This document shows positions 21,001 through 31,399 of a stretch of 64,000 nucleotides of DNA, one piece after another. This DNA comes from Orientallactaga sibirica (lineage: Eukaryota; Chordata; Mammalia; Rodentia; Dipodidae): contig JAEOAD010000015.1 in assembly GCA_036365145.1 (NCBI GenBank), forward strand, positions 36,967,501-37,031,500. The letters run 5' to 3'. The position numbers and the translations under genes are program-made. The notes beneath the pieces are model-generated. The model was not told the origin of the DNA, ran no database searches, and saw only the letters and a program-made list of their open reading frames with translations. The stretch's first letter is position 1. Each line of letters starts with the position of its first letter.

Positions 21001-23097
21001 TTGTGCCCCTGGTCCCCAATAGATTTATAAGTATCACAATTGTAAATTGTACTCAGTCCAGTTTCAAAGGTCCTCACAGTCTTGACCAGCTTAGGATAGT
21101 GAGTCCTGTAAAATCAAACAAATTAAATACTTTCAGCATGTAAAGGCAGAGTAAACATTTTTAACTGGTATAAGGCATAGTAAGGAGAGACTAGACTAAT
21201 GCAAACTCAGCTACCATCAGCAATCATCAAACTTCTGCAGCTCAAGTTTAATACAATCAGAGACTGACAGTCTCCAGATTTTTTAATTCAACTCCTCCAG
21301 CTGGGAGAGTAGCCAGGGAAAACTTCCATCCCAGGCCAACACTGCACTTCATGATAGCCCTTGCACAGTTCTGGTATATCCAAAACATCTTTAGGTCTCC
21401 ATGTAAGCCACAGTCCATCTTCCAAAGGTTCTTCCAGTCTATTCCTGAGGGTCTTTATGCCCTGCCTCATGCTGCATCTCAGTAGTGGCTCCTGGAACCG
21501 TGTGTAATTCATGACCACTCCACACATTTTTCATGCTTTTAAAACTAATACTAGGTGTGCAGGACACAGCCATATTCTTAATCCAGGGACAAAATAAATC
21601 ATAGCCTTAAAAAGCAGGTTCCTTCTTTAGTCAACTCTTTCCAAGAGTTTGCATTTCTAACAGTCTTTCCTCAGGCATACTCTCCATTGTTTTAATGTAA
21701 AACAGGTGGGCCACCTGCCTTAAGATTGCTAATATGTTGACAATAGCAGCTCCAGTAACCTAAAACCAGTCTTAGCTAACCAGTAACCTCCAAAACCAGT
21801 CTTAGTTCTAATTTTTAACTTGCCATTCCTTGTTCCAACAAAGTCCTCTGTAGTCTTTCCTTTTCAGCTGAGCCTTAATTAATTCAGTATTTAAAACAAA
21901 CAGGACAAGTCCATGCCTGTTCCTCCAAACAAAAATCAAAACAAAAAAACAGTGGATGAGTTCTTGCCTAGCAAGTGTAGCATGAAAATCCAAGTCTTAC
22001 AACCCTAGCCAGTGACAAGACTCTTAAGTCCAATAATTCTAACCAGTGACAAGTTTCTTTAGATTGAAATCCTAAACCACCACCACACCTTAAGTTCTAA
22101 TTCTGCCCCTCCAGCTAGGCTACTCACAGACCTCCATGATGTAAAATTCAAAATTCAGTCCAACTTTAAAAAAACTTCATCTAGTGCCAGCAGTTGTTGA
22201 TGGCAATCATCAAACAGGACGAACATAAAAAAGCTGCAAGTCTTACACCTAGCCAGTGACAAGACTCTAATAGTCCTGGAATCTCCACTGGGTCTCTGCT
22301 GCAACAACCCATAGTTCATAACCAGTGACTCATGGATCTATCAGTTGTTGTGGCAATCCACATAGTCCTGTAATCCAAGAAGTCTCATGGATCTATCAGG
22401 TTCCCATAGGTAATCCAAGAAGGCCATTTGGCCATTTCCAAAATACAAAACCATGTTGCAAATTTCATGACCCTCTCTTTCCTGCAATTGTTATACTCCA
22501 TAGTACCAGGTGACCTACCAAGTTGTTAATCCAGGGGACTATAAAGCTGACTTTGAAAAACAGGATACTCCTTCAGCATTCAGGCCCCTAACTTCAAAGA
22601 GTTTGCATTCTTCTTCTTGTCTAAATGAGGATCAGATGGCCCAATCTTAATGGTTATAATAATGGGCAGCAGTTTCAGCCCAAGTTACTATCCAAATTTT
22701 GGCCCAAAGATTTCTTTTTTTTTTTTTTTTTTCTCTTTCTGTGCCATATCCCTCTGCTCACACCAGTCCATTTCTGTATGATACAACCCTGCATAAGTTC
22801 TCAGGACATGGAATAATAGCAAGCCCCTCACAAAACTGCTTGTAGCTCAGTCAAGGCAAAGCTCTTTCTCATCCTCATAAGCCAAACCTCACAGTCCATA
22901 GTTCTGACTGCATTCAGATTTTCAACTCTCAACAGAATAGTCCATCAAGCTATACTTATGGCACTGCAAGGTGTTTCTTACACCAAAGTTTCAAATCATT
23001 CCACATTCCTCCCCCAAATCAGTCCCCAAAGGCAAAAGCCATAAGTCAGGTTTCTAGCAGTAATGACCTACTTCACAGTACCAGTTCTTCTTTTGTA
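21001..23097 (-). repeat. MaLR-type non-coding internal region with primer-binding zone
   Basis: No reading frame of note. Reverse-strand text near 23090-23050 shows aactggtactgtgaagtagg, comparable with tggtaccgagagtggggtt in the forward MaLR (36806 on), the primer-binding zone. The middle (21740-22420) consists of imperfect short repeats such as ccagtgacaagactct and tggatctatcag. 21290-21540 looks like the generic MaLR internal block (ctccagctgggagagtag, gaaccgtgtgtaattcatga). It is probably a mosaic of two related elements. A T-tract (22710-22732) has expanded inside it. Confidence 0.65.
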
Positions 23098-23436
23098 CTT
23101 AGTTTGGAGTTGCTGCACCAAGAACCCAACCCAAAGCAGCTTGTGGGAGGAAAGGGTTTATTTTCACTTAAAGATGAGAGGAAAGCTCCATGATGGCAGG
23201 GGAAAATGATGGCATAAACAGAGGGTGGACAACTTCCCCTGGCCAACATCAAGTACACAGCAGTAGCAGCAGGAAAGAGTGTCAAACACTGGCAAGAGGA
23301 ATATGGCTATAACACCCATAAGCCTGCCCCAGGCAATACACAACCCCAAGAGGCTCCAATTCCCAAAGTGCAACCAGTGGGATCTTGCATTCAGAACACA
23401 GAAGTTTATGGGGGACACCTAAATCAAGCCACCACA
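23098..23436 (-). repeat. 5' LTR of MaLR A
   Basis: Right end aaatcaagccaccaca (reverse TGTGGTGGCTTGATTT). Body: atgatggcaggggaaaatga, gagggtggacaacttcccct, caagaggctccaattcccaa. The left end is degraded: the usual ctgactgcaaca end reads as a rearranged gttgctgcaccaag. Its divergence from the 3' LTR is clearly higher than in the forward MaLR at 36450, so A is older. Confidence 0.8.
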
Positions 23437-23530
23437 CCTAGTATTATATTTTTCCATATCCTTCCATTTTGCTGCATATGCCATTTTTCACAATGTAATT
23501 GACCTATATTTTTCTTTGTATTTCCATTGA
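23437..23530 (-). repeat. LINE-1 continuation after MaLR A
   Basis: agtattatatttttccatat, ccttccattttgctgcatat and gccatttttcacaatg continue the antisense ORF2-end text that stops at 20239. The LINE-1 match fades at about 23490-23530, taken as its 5' truncation point. Confidence 0.6.
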
Positions 23531-23775
23531 GCTTATTATTATTTTTTTACAAATATTTTATTTATTTACTTGCATGCATAAAGAGACAGAAAGAGAGAGA
23601 GAGAGAGAGAGCGCACACTAGTGCTTCCAGCTACTGCAAACAAACTACGTGCATGCACCACTTTGTGCATCTGGCTTTATGTGGGTAATGAGGAATTGAA
23701 CCTGGGTCATTAGGCTTTACAGGCAAGTACCTTAACCACTAAGTCATTTCTCCAGCCCCCACTGTGCTTATTATT
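23531..23775 (-). repeat. tRNA-headed SINE, reverse, with 10-bp duplication
   Basis: SINE at about 23541-23765 (cataaagagacagaaagaga, gcttccagctactgcaaaca, cactaagtcatttctccagc). Flanked by gcttattatt at 23531-23540 and 23766-23775. Confidence 0.92.
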
Positions 23776-23792
23776 GAATACTCTTTATTAAT

Positions 23793-24027
23793 ACACAATT
23801 GGGGGAGCTGGAGAGATGACTTAGTGGTTAAAGGCACTTGCTTGCAATCATGGTCTGGGTTCAATTCCCTAGTACCCACCCCCACCTAAAGCCAGATGTA
23901 CAAAGTGGTACCTGTGTCTGGACTTCATTTGTAATGACAGCAGGATCTGGCACACCCATCCTTTTTCTCTCTGTTTACTCTTTCTCTCTTAACTAAGTAA
24001 CTAAATAAATTAAAAAGACATAATTGG
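23793..24027 (+). repeat. tRNA-headed SINE, forward, with 10-bp duplication
   Basis: Forward copy with head ggagctggagagatgactta, B box gggttcaattccct and an A-rich tail ending taaattaaaaag. Flanks acacaattgg (23793-23802) and acataattgg (24018-24027), one mismatch. It stands head to head with the reverse SINE at 23541. Confidence 0.9.
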
Positions 24028-24175
24028 AAGGTAGGAAGTTGGCTTGAAAGTCTGCCTGCTGGGGTTCAATTCCCCAGTCACCTACATAAAACCAGATTCC
24101 TTTGCAGTTGCAAGTGACCATACTGTGTTGCCAATCCCTCACCCCCCAAAAATCAATAAATTAAAAAAAAATGGT
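24028..24175 (+). repeat. Degenerate tRNA-headed SINE, forward
   Basis: A second, older forward copy directly after the previous one: gaaggtaggaagttggcttg, gggttcaattccccag (B box), cataaaaccagattcc, gttgcaagtgacca, A-rich end. It has lost part of the body. Confidence 0.65.
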
Positions 24176-24764
24176 CCTTTGCAAGACCAGCTTATTGAAT
24201 TTGTCATGTTTTAGTGTTTCCTTATTGATCCCATATATTAATTCCAAAATCTTAATGTTTCCCTTGATAGTTCATTCAACTGTCCCTTACAACAAATAGG
24301 ACATAGACTAAATTGTTTAGCTCAATGTCCAAGGCTCTCTTTATAGTCTATGAATAAATTATTATTTCATCTACAGTTAAAAACTTTTCCTACTTAAAAG
24401 CTGATGAGTTGTTGGTTTCAAAGACAGTTTGCTTACAACTGTGGTTTACAAAAATTTTTAATTTTAAAAATATACAATCCCTGATCCAAAGCAGGTTCAT
24501 CAACCAAATCCCTGTATACATTTACATGTATTAATAATGATATTGCAAATTCTAGGATCCTAAGAAACATAATTTGAAGAACACTTGTGTAAGCTCTTTC
24601 CATCTTGTTTCAACTTGTCTGTATATGTGTTTGTATTTGTATGTTACAAATGAAGGAAATATTAAGAAGTTCATCAATCAATTATGATTTGCAAAGTAAT
24701 GTCTTCTGGTATCAGTTTATTTTCTAGAATACAAAGTCACTTTGTATTTTAAATCCTCTTAAAA
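24176..24764. other. Unassigned sequence
   Basis: About 0.6 kb of AT-rich sequence without a repeat signature or reading frame I can assign. Probably host DNA between LINE-1 insertions. Confidence 0.5.
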
Positions 24765-26280
24765 AGTAATTTTTATTAGTATAAATTGCACAAAATTCAT
24801 TTCATTGACATTATATATATTATTATCTTGATCATTTCATACATGTCTGTATTTGTATTTAATTCGGAACTTTTTATAAAGATTTGACATTTGTCTTTTT
24901 GAATATGGCTTATTTTGCTTAGCATCTCTAGTTCCAGTCATCTTCCTGCAAATGACATCATTTTATTCTTAGTTTTCTTTAAAGCTGAGGAAACTCCAGT
25001 GTGTATTTGTGTGTGTGTGTGTGTTTGTGTATTTGTCCAATTAATTAGTTAATTTTTAATTGAACTATTTAGATGTTTTAATGTTTAGTTTTTAAAAATT
25101 CTTTATATGTTCAAGATATTAATCCCTTGTCATATGCATAGTTCACGCTACAGATTGTTTTCTTTGCTGTATAAAAGCTTTTAATTTCATTCATCCATTT
25201 TTTCTTGGGTGGATTTCCCATATTTTTGGAGTCCTTTTAAGAATGACATTTTCTATTCATGTGTCTTGAAGTACTTTCTCTCTATTTTGTTCTAGTAGTT
25301 TTAAAGTTTCAGTTTTGCTGTAAAGTTTTTTGCTCCCTTTTGATTGTTTTTTTGTACATGGTTGATAGGTGTTGGGGGTCTACTTTCATTCTATATGTAG
25401 ATCTCTAGTTTTTTCCAGCACTATTTGTTGAAGAGGCTGTCTTTTCTCCAATGAATATTTTGACACTTTTGTTAAAAAGTAGATGGCTCTAGCTATATGA
25501 ATTTATTTCTGTGTCCTCTATTTTATTCCACTGGTTTATGTTTCCTTTTTGTGCTAGTACCATGAAGGCATAAGGATTCCTTTTTATTTATTATTTTTTG
25601 TTCAGGAGCAATTTAGCTATTGAAATTTTTGGCTTCCATATGAACACTAAATTTTATGATATTTTTGTATTCATGAGAGTACTCTGGAATTTTGACTGGG
25701 AGTATATTGAACCCATAAAGTATTTTCTTTAAATGCCGTTTTTACAATATTAAATCTTCTAATCCTTGAGAATAGTATTTCTTTTTATCTTATAGTACCT
25801 TTTTCAATTTATTCAGTGTTTTAAACTGTTTCAATATAAATTACACTTACTTCTTTGGTCAGCTTTATTTCTATATATTTTATTTTTTGAGGCTATTGTA
25901 GTTTCCTTCTCAGCATGTTTGTTATTTGTATATAGAAAAGCTAATGCTTTTTTGTGTGTTAGTTTTGTATACTACTAACATATTGATAGGAGTTTATAAG
26001 ATCTAAAATATATTCTGGTGAGGTTCTTGGAATGTTTTAAGTATAGGGCCATGTTGTCTACAAATAGGGATAATTTTTCTTTATTTCCTTTTCTATTCAT
26101 ATCCCTTTCATTTCTGTCTCTTGCTTTATTGCTTGGGCAAAGCATTCAAATACCATTTGAAATAAGAGTGGTGAAAGTAGACATCTTTCTCATTCCTAAT
26201 TTTAGAGGAAAAGCTTTCAATATTTTCTCATTTAACACAATGTCGTCTACAGGCTTTTAATACATACCCTTTATTATGTT

Positions 26281-26521
26281 GAGGTATATTCTCTTTTTTA
26301 TTAGATATGGACATATTTAGTATGTAAACAACACATGTTGGTACCATCCTTTCCCTCATCCCTGCCCCTTTTCTAAAGAGGCCTTCCTTGTTGGGGATGC
26401 AGGTCAACCCCATGGGGATTGTGGGTCATGCATTATGGGGGGAAGAGGCAATGTCCTTGTGCAAAATGTCCCAACTTGTGGCTCTAACAATCTTTACATT
26501 CTCTCTGAGGTATATTCTCTT
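26281..26521 (-). mobile_element. Severely 5'-truncated LINE-1 with perfect 15-bp duplication
   Basis: Only 211 bp of LINE-1 3'UTR end (26296-26506; antisense: ttagatatggacatatttag, tggtaccatcctttccctca, gtcccaacttgtggctctaa). Flanked by gaggtatattctctt at 26281-26295 and 26507-26521. The host is an older LINE-1, whose sequence continues uninterrupted across the site. Confidence 0.95.
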
Positions 26522-26681
26522 ATAGTTCTTTTTAGAACTTTAACATGAAGGAATTTTTGACTGTGTCACAGTCTTTTTCTATATGCATTGAGATGATCAT
26601 GTGATTTCTGTCCTAGAGTGTACTTGTGTGCTGTGATAAATTTTTATTTGCATTTGTGTCACTGGTTAAAAACAAAATGAT

Positions 26682-26882
26682 GGGCTGGAGAGATGGCTTG
26701 CAATTAAGGCGCTTGTCTGCAAAGCCAAACGACCCAGGTTCAATTCTCCAGGAAGCACATAAACCAGATTCACAAGGTGGCACATGCATCTGGAGTTTGT
26801 TTGCAGTGGCTAGAGGTCCTGGCATGCCCATTCTCTTTCTGTCTGCCTCTTTCTCTCTAAATAAATAAATAAACATTAAAAA
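26682..26882 (+). repeat. tRNA-headed SINE, forward
   Basis: gatgggctggagagatggct head, aggttcaattctccagg B box, cagattcacaaggtggcac, tctctttctgtctgcctctt tail and (aaat)n end. Short flanks aaaatgat / aaaaatgata are compatible with a target duplication. Confidence 0.92.
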
Positions 26883-26933
26883 TGATAATGGTATGTATCA
26901 TTTGGAATATGTTGTTAATTTATTGTGCAAGTA

Positions 26934-27170
26934 TTTTATTGATAATTAAAAAAATGTTTTTTAAATTTTTATTTCATTTATTTGAAAGATAGAAAGAGGA
27001 AGAGGGAATGGGTGCACCAGGGCCTTCAGCCACTGTAAACGAACTCCAGACACATGCGCCACCTTGTGCATCTGGTTTATGGGTCTTGGGGAATCGAACC
27101 TGGGTCCTTTGGCTTTGCAGGCAAATGCCTTAAATGCTAAGCCATCTCTCCAACCCTTTTATTGATAATT
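26934..27170 (-). repeat. tRNA-headed SINE, reverse, with 14-bp duplication
   Basis: SINE at 26948-27156 (tttgaaagatagaaagagga, ccttcagccactgtaaacga, gctaagccatctctccaacc). Flanked by ttttattgataatt at 26934-26947 and 27157-27170. Inserted in the antisense LINE-1. Confidence 0.95.
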
Positions 27171-27482
27171 TTTGCTTTTCTTTATCAGGGAAATTAATTT
27201 TATTGATTTGGGTCATCTCTTTTTCTCTTTTGGTTAGTTGTAGTATCACTTTCCCTTTTACTTTATGGATCAGTTTTAGGAACATTGCTATTAGTAGATT
27301 TGGTAGATGTCTGATCCTGGATTTTACTATGCTGTAAGATTGTTATTATTTCATCTCATTTAAATCATGCTGTATTTAAGTTTTATATATCCTGTTGATT
27401 TAACTTGGTAGATCATTCATATGGTATAGGACTTTATTCATGTCCTCTAGATTTTCTAATTTATTAAAATATAAGTTTTCAG

Positions 27483-27700
27483 GACTGGAGAGATGGCTTA
27501 GCTGTTAAGGTGCTTGCTTGTGAAGCCTAAGGACCCAAAATTGATTTCCTAGTATCTATGTAAGTCAGATGTAGTGCATGTGTTTGGTGTTCATTTGCAG
27601 TGGATAGAGGACCTGGCATTCCAATTCTCTCTATATATTTGCATCTCTTTTTCTTTCTCAAAAATATATATATTCAAATATCTTTTTTTATTTTTAAATT
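27483..27700 (+). repeat. tRNA-headed SINE, forward
   Basis: ggactggagagatggcttag, ctgttaaggtgcttgcttgt head; the B box is decayed (aaattgatttcctagt); tail ctctttttctttctca, then an AT-rich (atata) end. It marks the 5' end of the preceding LINE-1 and is followed directly by a LINE-1 3' end. Confidence 0.85.
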
Positions 27701-28195
27701 TATTTTTATTAGATATGGACATATTTAGTATACAAACAATACATGTTGGTACCATCCTTTCCCTCCTCCCTGCTCCTTTTCTGAAGAGGCCCTCCTTGTT
27801 GGGGATGCAGGTCAACCCCATGTGGATTGTGGGACATGCATTATGGGGGCAACAGTCACTTATGGGGGAGAGGAAATGCCTCTGTGCAAAATGACCCAAC
27901 TTGTGGCTCTAACTATCTTTCCACCACCTCTTCTGCAAAATTCCCTGAGCCATGTTGGTTGCATTTTAAGTCTACTTCAGTGATGGGCACTTAGGAGCCT
28001 CTGGATCTCTGGTTTAGTAGGTGCTGAGTGTCCTCAGTGTCTATCTCCTTCACCTTGTGCTGATATCAGATTCACTAAGAAAGCAGCACTCTTGCTCATT
28101 TCTCCAATTCCTTTTGGTTTCAGCTCGAGCCAGGGTGGAGTGTACTGGGTCTTTTATCTCTTCAGGTCCAGCTCCCATCTGAAAAAGAGAAGCGA
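27701..28195 (-). repeat. LINE-1 3'UTR fragment, antisense, abutting ERVL copy 1
   Basis: Same 3'UTR family as the younger LINE-1 (compare 8580-8880 in sense and 34440-34900): gttggtaccatcctttccct, gtcaaccccatgtggattgt, cttctgcaaaattccctgag, ggtttcagctcgagcc. It stops at about 28195, where ERVL dUTPase sequence begins without any LTR between them. Confidence 0.8.
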
Positions 28196-28560
28196 TGCTC
28201 CACCCCTGCTAACACTGTAACTCTTTTCTTAACCTGTGCACTCAAGGGCATCAGGATCCCAAAGTGGACAGGGGGATCTCTTAGCTTCCAGTTCAATGGA
28301 ATGTTCTTTGTGCCTCCTGGCAAAAACATCCCCCACTCTGGATCCAAGAACTCTAGGCCAGCAGAGCGTAAGGTTGCCAGAACAGGAAGCAAACATATGG
28401 CTAATGGGTCATTTGGGGTGATGGTAAGTGGTACCATTCCCATTTCCACCCCTTGATTCCTGGATCCGTGAGTCTGGGCTATAGGAGAAACAGCACCATA
28501 TATAGGATGCTGATTCAGAGCATATACAGCCTGCTGGAGGACACTCCCGCAGCCCTCCAA
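28162..28560 (-). pseudogene. ERVL copy 1 pol C-terminus with dUTPase domain
   Basis: 132-codon reverse frame. Near the N-terminal end is LNQHPIYGAVSPIAQTHGSR (linker after integrase); then NIPLNWKLRDPPVHFGILMP and VKKRVTVLAGVEH, in the positions of the dUTPase beta-barrel motifs. The last part (FSFSDGSWT) is read through the junction into LINE-1 sequence. dUTPase of this type is a known accessory domain of ERVL pol. Domain truncated; start codon internal. Confidence 0.75.
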
Positions 28561-29170
28561 GCTATTGCCACCTAGTTGGTGCAGTAGGTGTTTGTTTAAA
28601 AGACCATTCCACCACTATATCAAGCCAGCAGCTTCAGGGTGGTGAGGCATATGGTAAGACCAATTAATTCCATGATCATGAGCCCACTACTGTACTTCTT
28701 GGCTGTGAAGTGAGTTCCTTGGTCAGAAGCAATGCTGTGTGGAATAGGCATTCTGTAAGCCCATGGATGGTAGTTGTGGCAGAAGTATTACATGCAGGAA
28801 ATGCAAATGCATACCAAGAATAAGTGTCTATTCCAGTAAGGACAAAACGCTGCCCTTTCCATGATGGAAGAGGTCCAATGTAGTCAACTTGCCACCAAGT
28901 TGCTGGCTGGTCACCCAGAGGAATGCTACCATATCAGGGGCTCAGAGTTGGTCTCTGCTGCTGGCAGATTTGGCAGTAGGCAGCAGCCATAGCCAGGTCA
29001 GCCTTAGTTAGTGGAAGTCCATGTTGTTGGGCCCATGCATAACCTGCATCCCTGCCACCATGGCCACTTTGTTCATGGCCCCATTGGGCAATGTCAGGGG
29101 TGGCTGAGGAAAGAGGTTGATCACTGGCCACAGAACGGGTCAGCTTATCTACTTAATTATTAAAGTCATC
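28561..29170 (-). pseudogene. ERVL copy 1 integrase remnant
   Basis: A 65-codon frame at 28934-29131 shows HEQSGHGGRDAGYAWAQQHG, then AAAYCQICQQQRPTLSP: a His pair followed by C-x2-C, the HHCC zinc-binding domain at the integrase N-terminus. The catalytic core follows (28930-28560) in more than one frame, so I cannot confirm the DDE residues. Integrase inserts the viral DNA into the host chromosome; this copy is broken. Confidence 0.75.
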
Positions 29171-29229
29171 CTCTGATGAGGTTACCTTCTGATGAGCATT
29201 AACATGGGACACAAGTATCTTTATATCCT

Positions 29230-30240
29230 TTGGCTATTCAGAGAGCTCTATCTACATACACCTTTCCCAAATGTCCTTCTCACCAATTTTCCAATTGTGC
29301 TCCTTCCAAGTCCTGGACCATCTGGCCAAACCACAGCCCATGAATCAGTGTGGAACCACAAGTCTGGCCATTTTTCACAACCATGTTTACTGCCCATAGT
29401 TCTGCCTACTGTGAAGACTTACCTTCACCACAGTCCTTCAGAGTTGTCCCAGAAAGGGGCTGTAATGCTGTACTTGTCCACTTCTGGGAGGTGCTTGCAT
29501 AATGTGCTGAATCATCTGTAAACCATGCCCTAGTCTTCTTCTCAACTGATCATAGGGCACAACCCATGGTGCCATAGGTGCATGCTTGGGGACAGAACAT
29601 ATTGTAACAGGAGTAGCAACCATTTGGGGAACCTCATCATGTAATTTACTTGTACCTTCAGGACCTGCTTGAACCCTATCATGGATATACCACCTCCACT
29701 TGATGATGGACTGCTGCTGTGCACATCCAACTTTATAGCCTGGTGGGTCAGATAACACTCAGCTCATAATGGGCAGCTAGGGTTGCATCGTGACTTGATG
29801 GCCCATTGTCAAGAGTTCAGTTTCTACTGAGGCCTAATAGCTGTCTCTCAAAGGGAGAACAATTGTCTGCAGATGATGGCAGGGCCTGTCTCTAGAATCC
29901 CAAGGGCCTCCGCTATGATTTACCTATGGCGGCCTGCCAAAGGCTCCAAACAGCATCCCTATCTGCCATTGACACCTCAAGTACCATTGTATCCATTGGA
30001 TCATATGGCCCAAGTGTCAGAGCAGCCTGCACAGCAGCCTGGACCTCTTGAAGAGCCTTCACTTGTTCTAGGACCCACTGAGAACTAGTAGCTTTCCGAG
30101 TCCCTTGGTATATGGGAGAGAGTAACACACCTAAGTGAAGAATGTGCTGTCTCCAAAATCCAAATAGGCCCACTAGATGTTGTGCTTCTTTCTTAGTGGT
30201 AGGAGGGGCCAGGTGCAACAACTTATCCTTTACCTTAGAA
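29230..30240 (-). pseudogene. ERVL copy 1 RNase H region
   Basis: Frames at 29913-30221 (102 codons) and 29438-29758 (106 codons). The first has KKEAQHLVGLFGFWRQHILH, the RT thumb/connection typical of retroviral pol, then the RNase H entry VLEVSMADRDAVWSLWQA. The second has HAPMAPWVVPYDQLRRRLGH-type text further downstream. The shift between them breaks the gene. Confidence 0.7.
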
Positions 30241-30734
30241 GTAATATCCCTGCATGCCCCACACTACTAAACTCTTAGGAATGTCACCAAAGTGGAAGGT
30301 CCTTGAATTTTTAATGGATTTATATCTCATCCCTTGATGCACATAGGCTGTACCAGCAACTCCAGAGTGGCTGCCACCTTCTGCTCATTTGATCCAATCA
30401 GCATAATGTCACCAATATAATGGACCAATGTGACACCTTGTGGAAGGGACAAATGATCAAGATCCCTGTGAACTAAGCTATGACACAGGGCTGGAAAGTT
30501 AATATAACCTTGAGGTAAAACAGTAAACATGTACTACTGACCTTGCCAGCTGAAGGCAAATTGCTTCTGGTGGTCCTTATGGACAGGTATGGAGAAGAAG
30601 GCATTTGCAAGATCAATAGCTGCATACCAGGTACCAGGAGATGGGTTAATCTTCTCAAGTAAAGAAACCACATCTGGCACAGCAGCTGCAATTGGAGTCA
30701 CCACTTGATTAAATTTCTGATAACCCACTGTCAT
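30241..30734 (-). pseudogene. ERVL copy 1 reverse transcriptase
   Basis: Reverse frame 30534-30734 reads [35 protein letters not shown] (motif A; Asp present) and [10 protein letters not shown]. After a stop and frame change, 30327-30530 continues [20 protein letters not shown] and [16 protein letters not shown]. The active-site tetrad is YIGD, with Gly in place of the first Asp of YxDD. The RT is dead by frame disruption and by this residue. Confidence 0.8.
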
Positions 30735-31330
30735 TCTCCAGGATCTGCCTGTCCTTTATATTGGCATTAATTTCTGCAATTCCTCCACAGATGCCATACT
30801 GTTTCTGGTTCACTATTTTCCCTGGTGGAGGGAGCTCCAGTGACTTCCATTTGGCTTTTCCAACCATAATAGCCCTCACCCCACAAGTCAGGGAACCAGT
30901 GTGGGAATTCTGCCAACTCCTAAGTATATCTATCCTAATTATGCATTCTGGGACTGGGGAAATAACCACAGGATGAGTTCAGTACCCACTGGACCCACTG
31001 TCAGTCTAACATTTGCCAAAATTCTATCACCTGACCTCCATAAGCATATACTTTAACTGGAAGGCCACGATGCCATTTGGAGTCTCTGGAAGCAATGTCA
31101 ATTAAGAGCCAGTGTCCAGTAAGCCCCAAAGGTCTGATTATTACCTTTTCCCCAGTGTACACTTACCCTAGCAAATGGCCGCAGGTCCCTCTAAGGAATG
31201 ATAGGACTAAACTTAATATTGAAACTTTTGGGGTCTGTGGGAGGGTCTTTCCTCAAAGGGACCTGGCTACCCCTTTAATCAAGGGGGCTCAGGATCTGTA
31301 AGCTGGCTAAAATCTAGAAACTGGTTAAGA
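30709..31330 (-). pseudogene. ERVL copy 1 protease/RT-linker region
   Basis: Reverse frame 30709-30969 (86 codons): VISPVPECIIRIDILRSWQN, SLTCGVRAIMVGKAKWKSLE, KIVNQKQYGICGGIAEINAN. This precedes the RT fingers. Protease sequence should lie at 31000-31330; the region is homologous to 15850-16080 of copy 2, but I could not read an intact active-site triad. Confidence 0.65.
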
Positions 31331-31399
31331 GGCTTGATTCTCTGTTGCTAGAATTCAAAGTGGCCTTTTGGTCCTTTGCTCTGGTACTTTTCTGCTTAT

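Larger units (their letters stand above)
20240..23436 (-). mobile_element. MaLR provirus A, reverse, with a second LTR type inside
   Basis: Non-autonomous LTR retrotransposon on the reverse strand: 5' LTR about 23098-23436, primer-binding region about 23070-23095, non-coding internal part, polypurine tract at 20611-20644, 3' LTR 20240-20610. The flanks cttag (20235-20239) and cctag (23437-23441) form a 5-bp duplication with one mismatch, and LINE-1 sequence resumes across it. A different LTR (20645-21000) with its own polypurine-like tract lies just upstream of the element's tract. MaLRs have no pol; they were mobilised by ERVL enzymes. Confidence 0.75.
24765..27482 (-). repeat. Old LINE-1, antisense, ORF2 C-terminus to RT region
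   Basis: Antisense ORF2 in order: ORF2 end (about 24880-25000), C-terminal part (agatattaatcccttgtcat, gctgtataaaagcttttaat, gcactatttgttgaagaggc), RT palm (ctacaaatagggataatttt, ttgcttgggcaaagcattca) and upstream RT (27180-27480). Heavily mutated, without frames. Interrupted by a 211-bp LINE-1 3' stub (26296-26506) and two SINEs. No own 3'UTR or poly-A tract is clear at the left edge. Confidence 0.75.
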
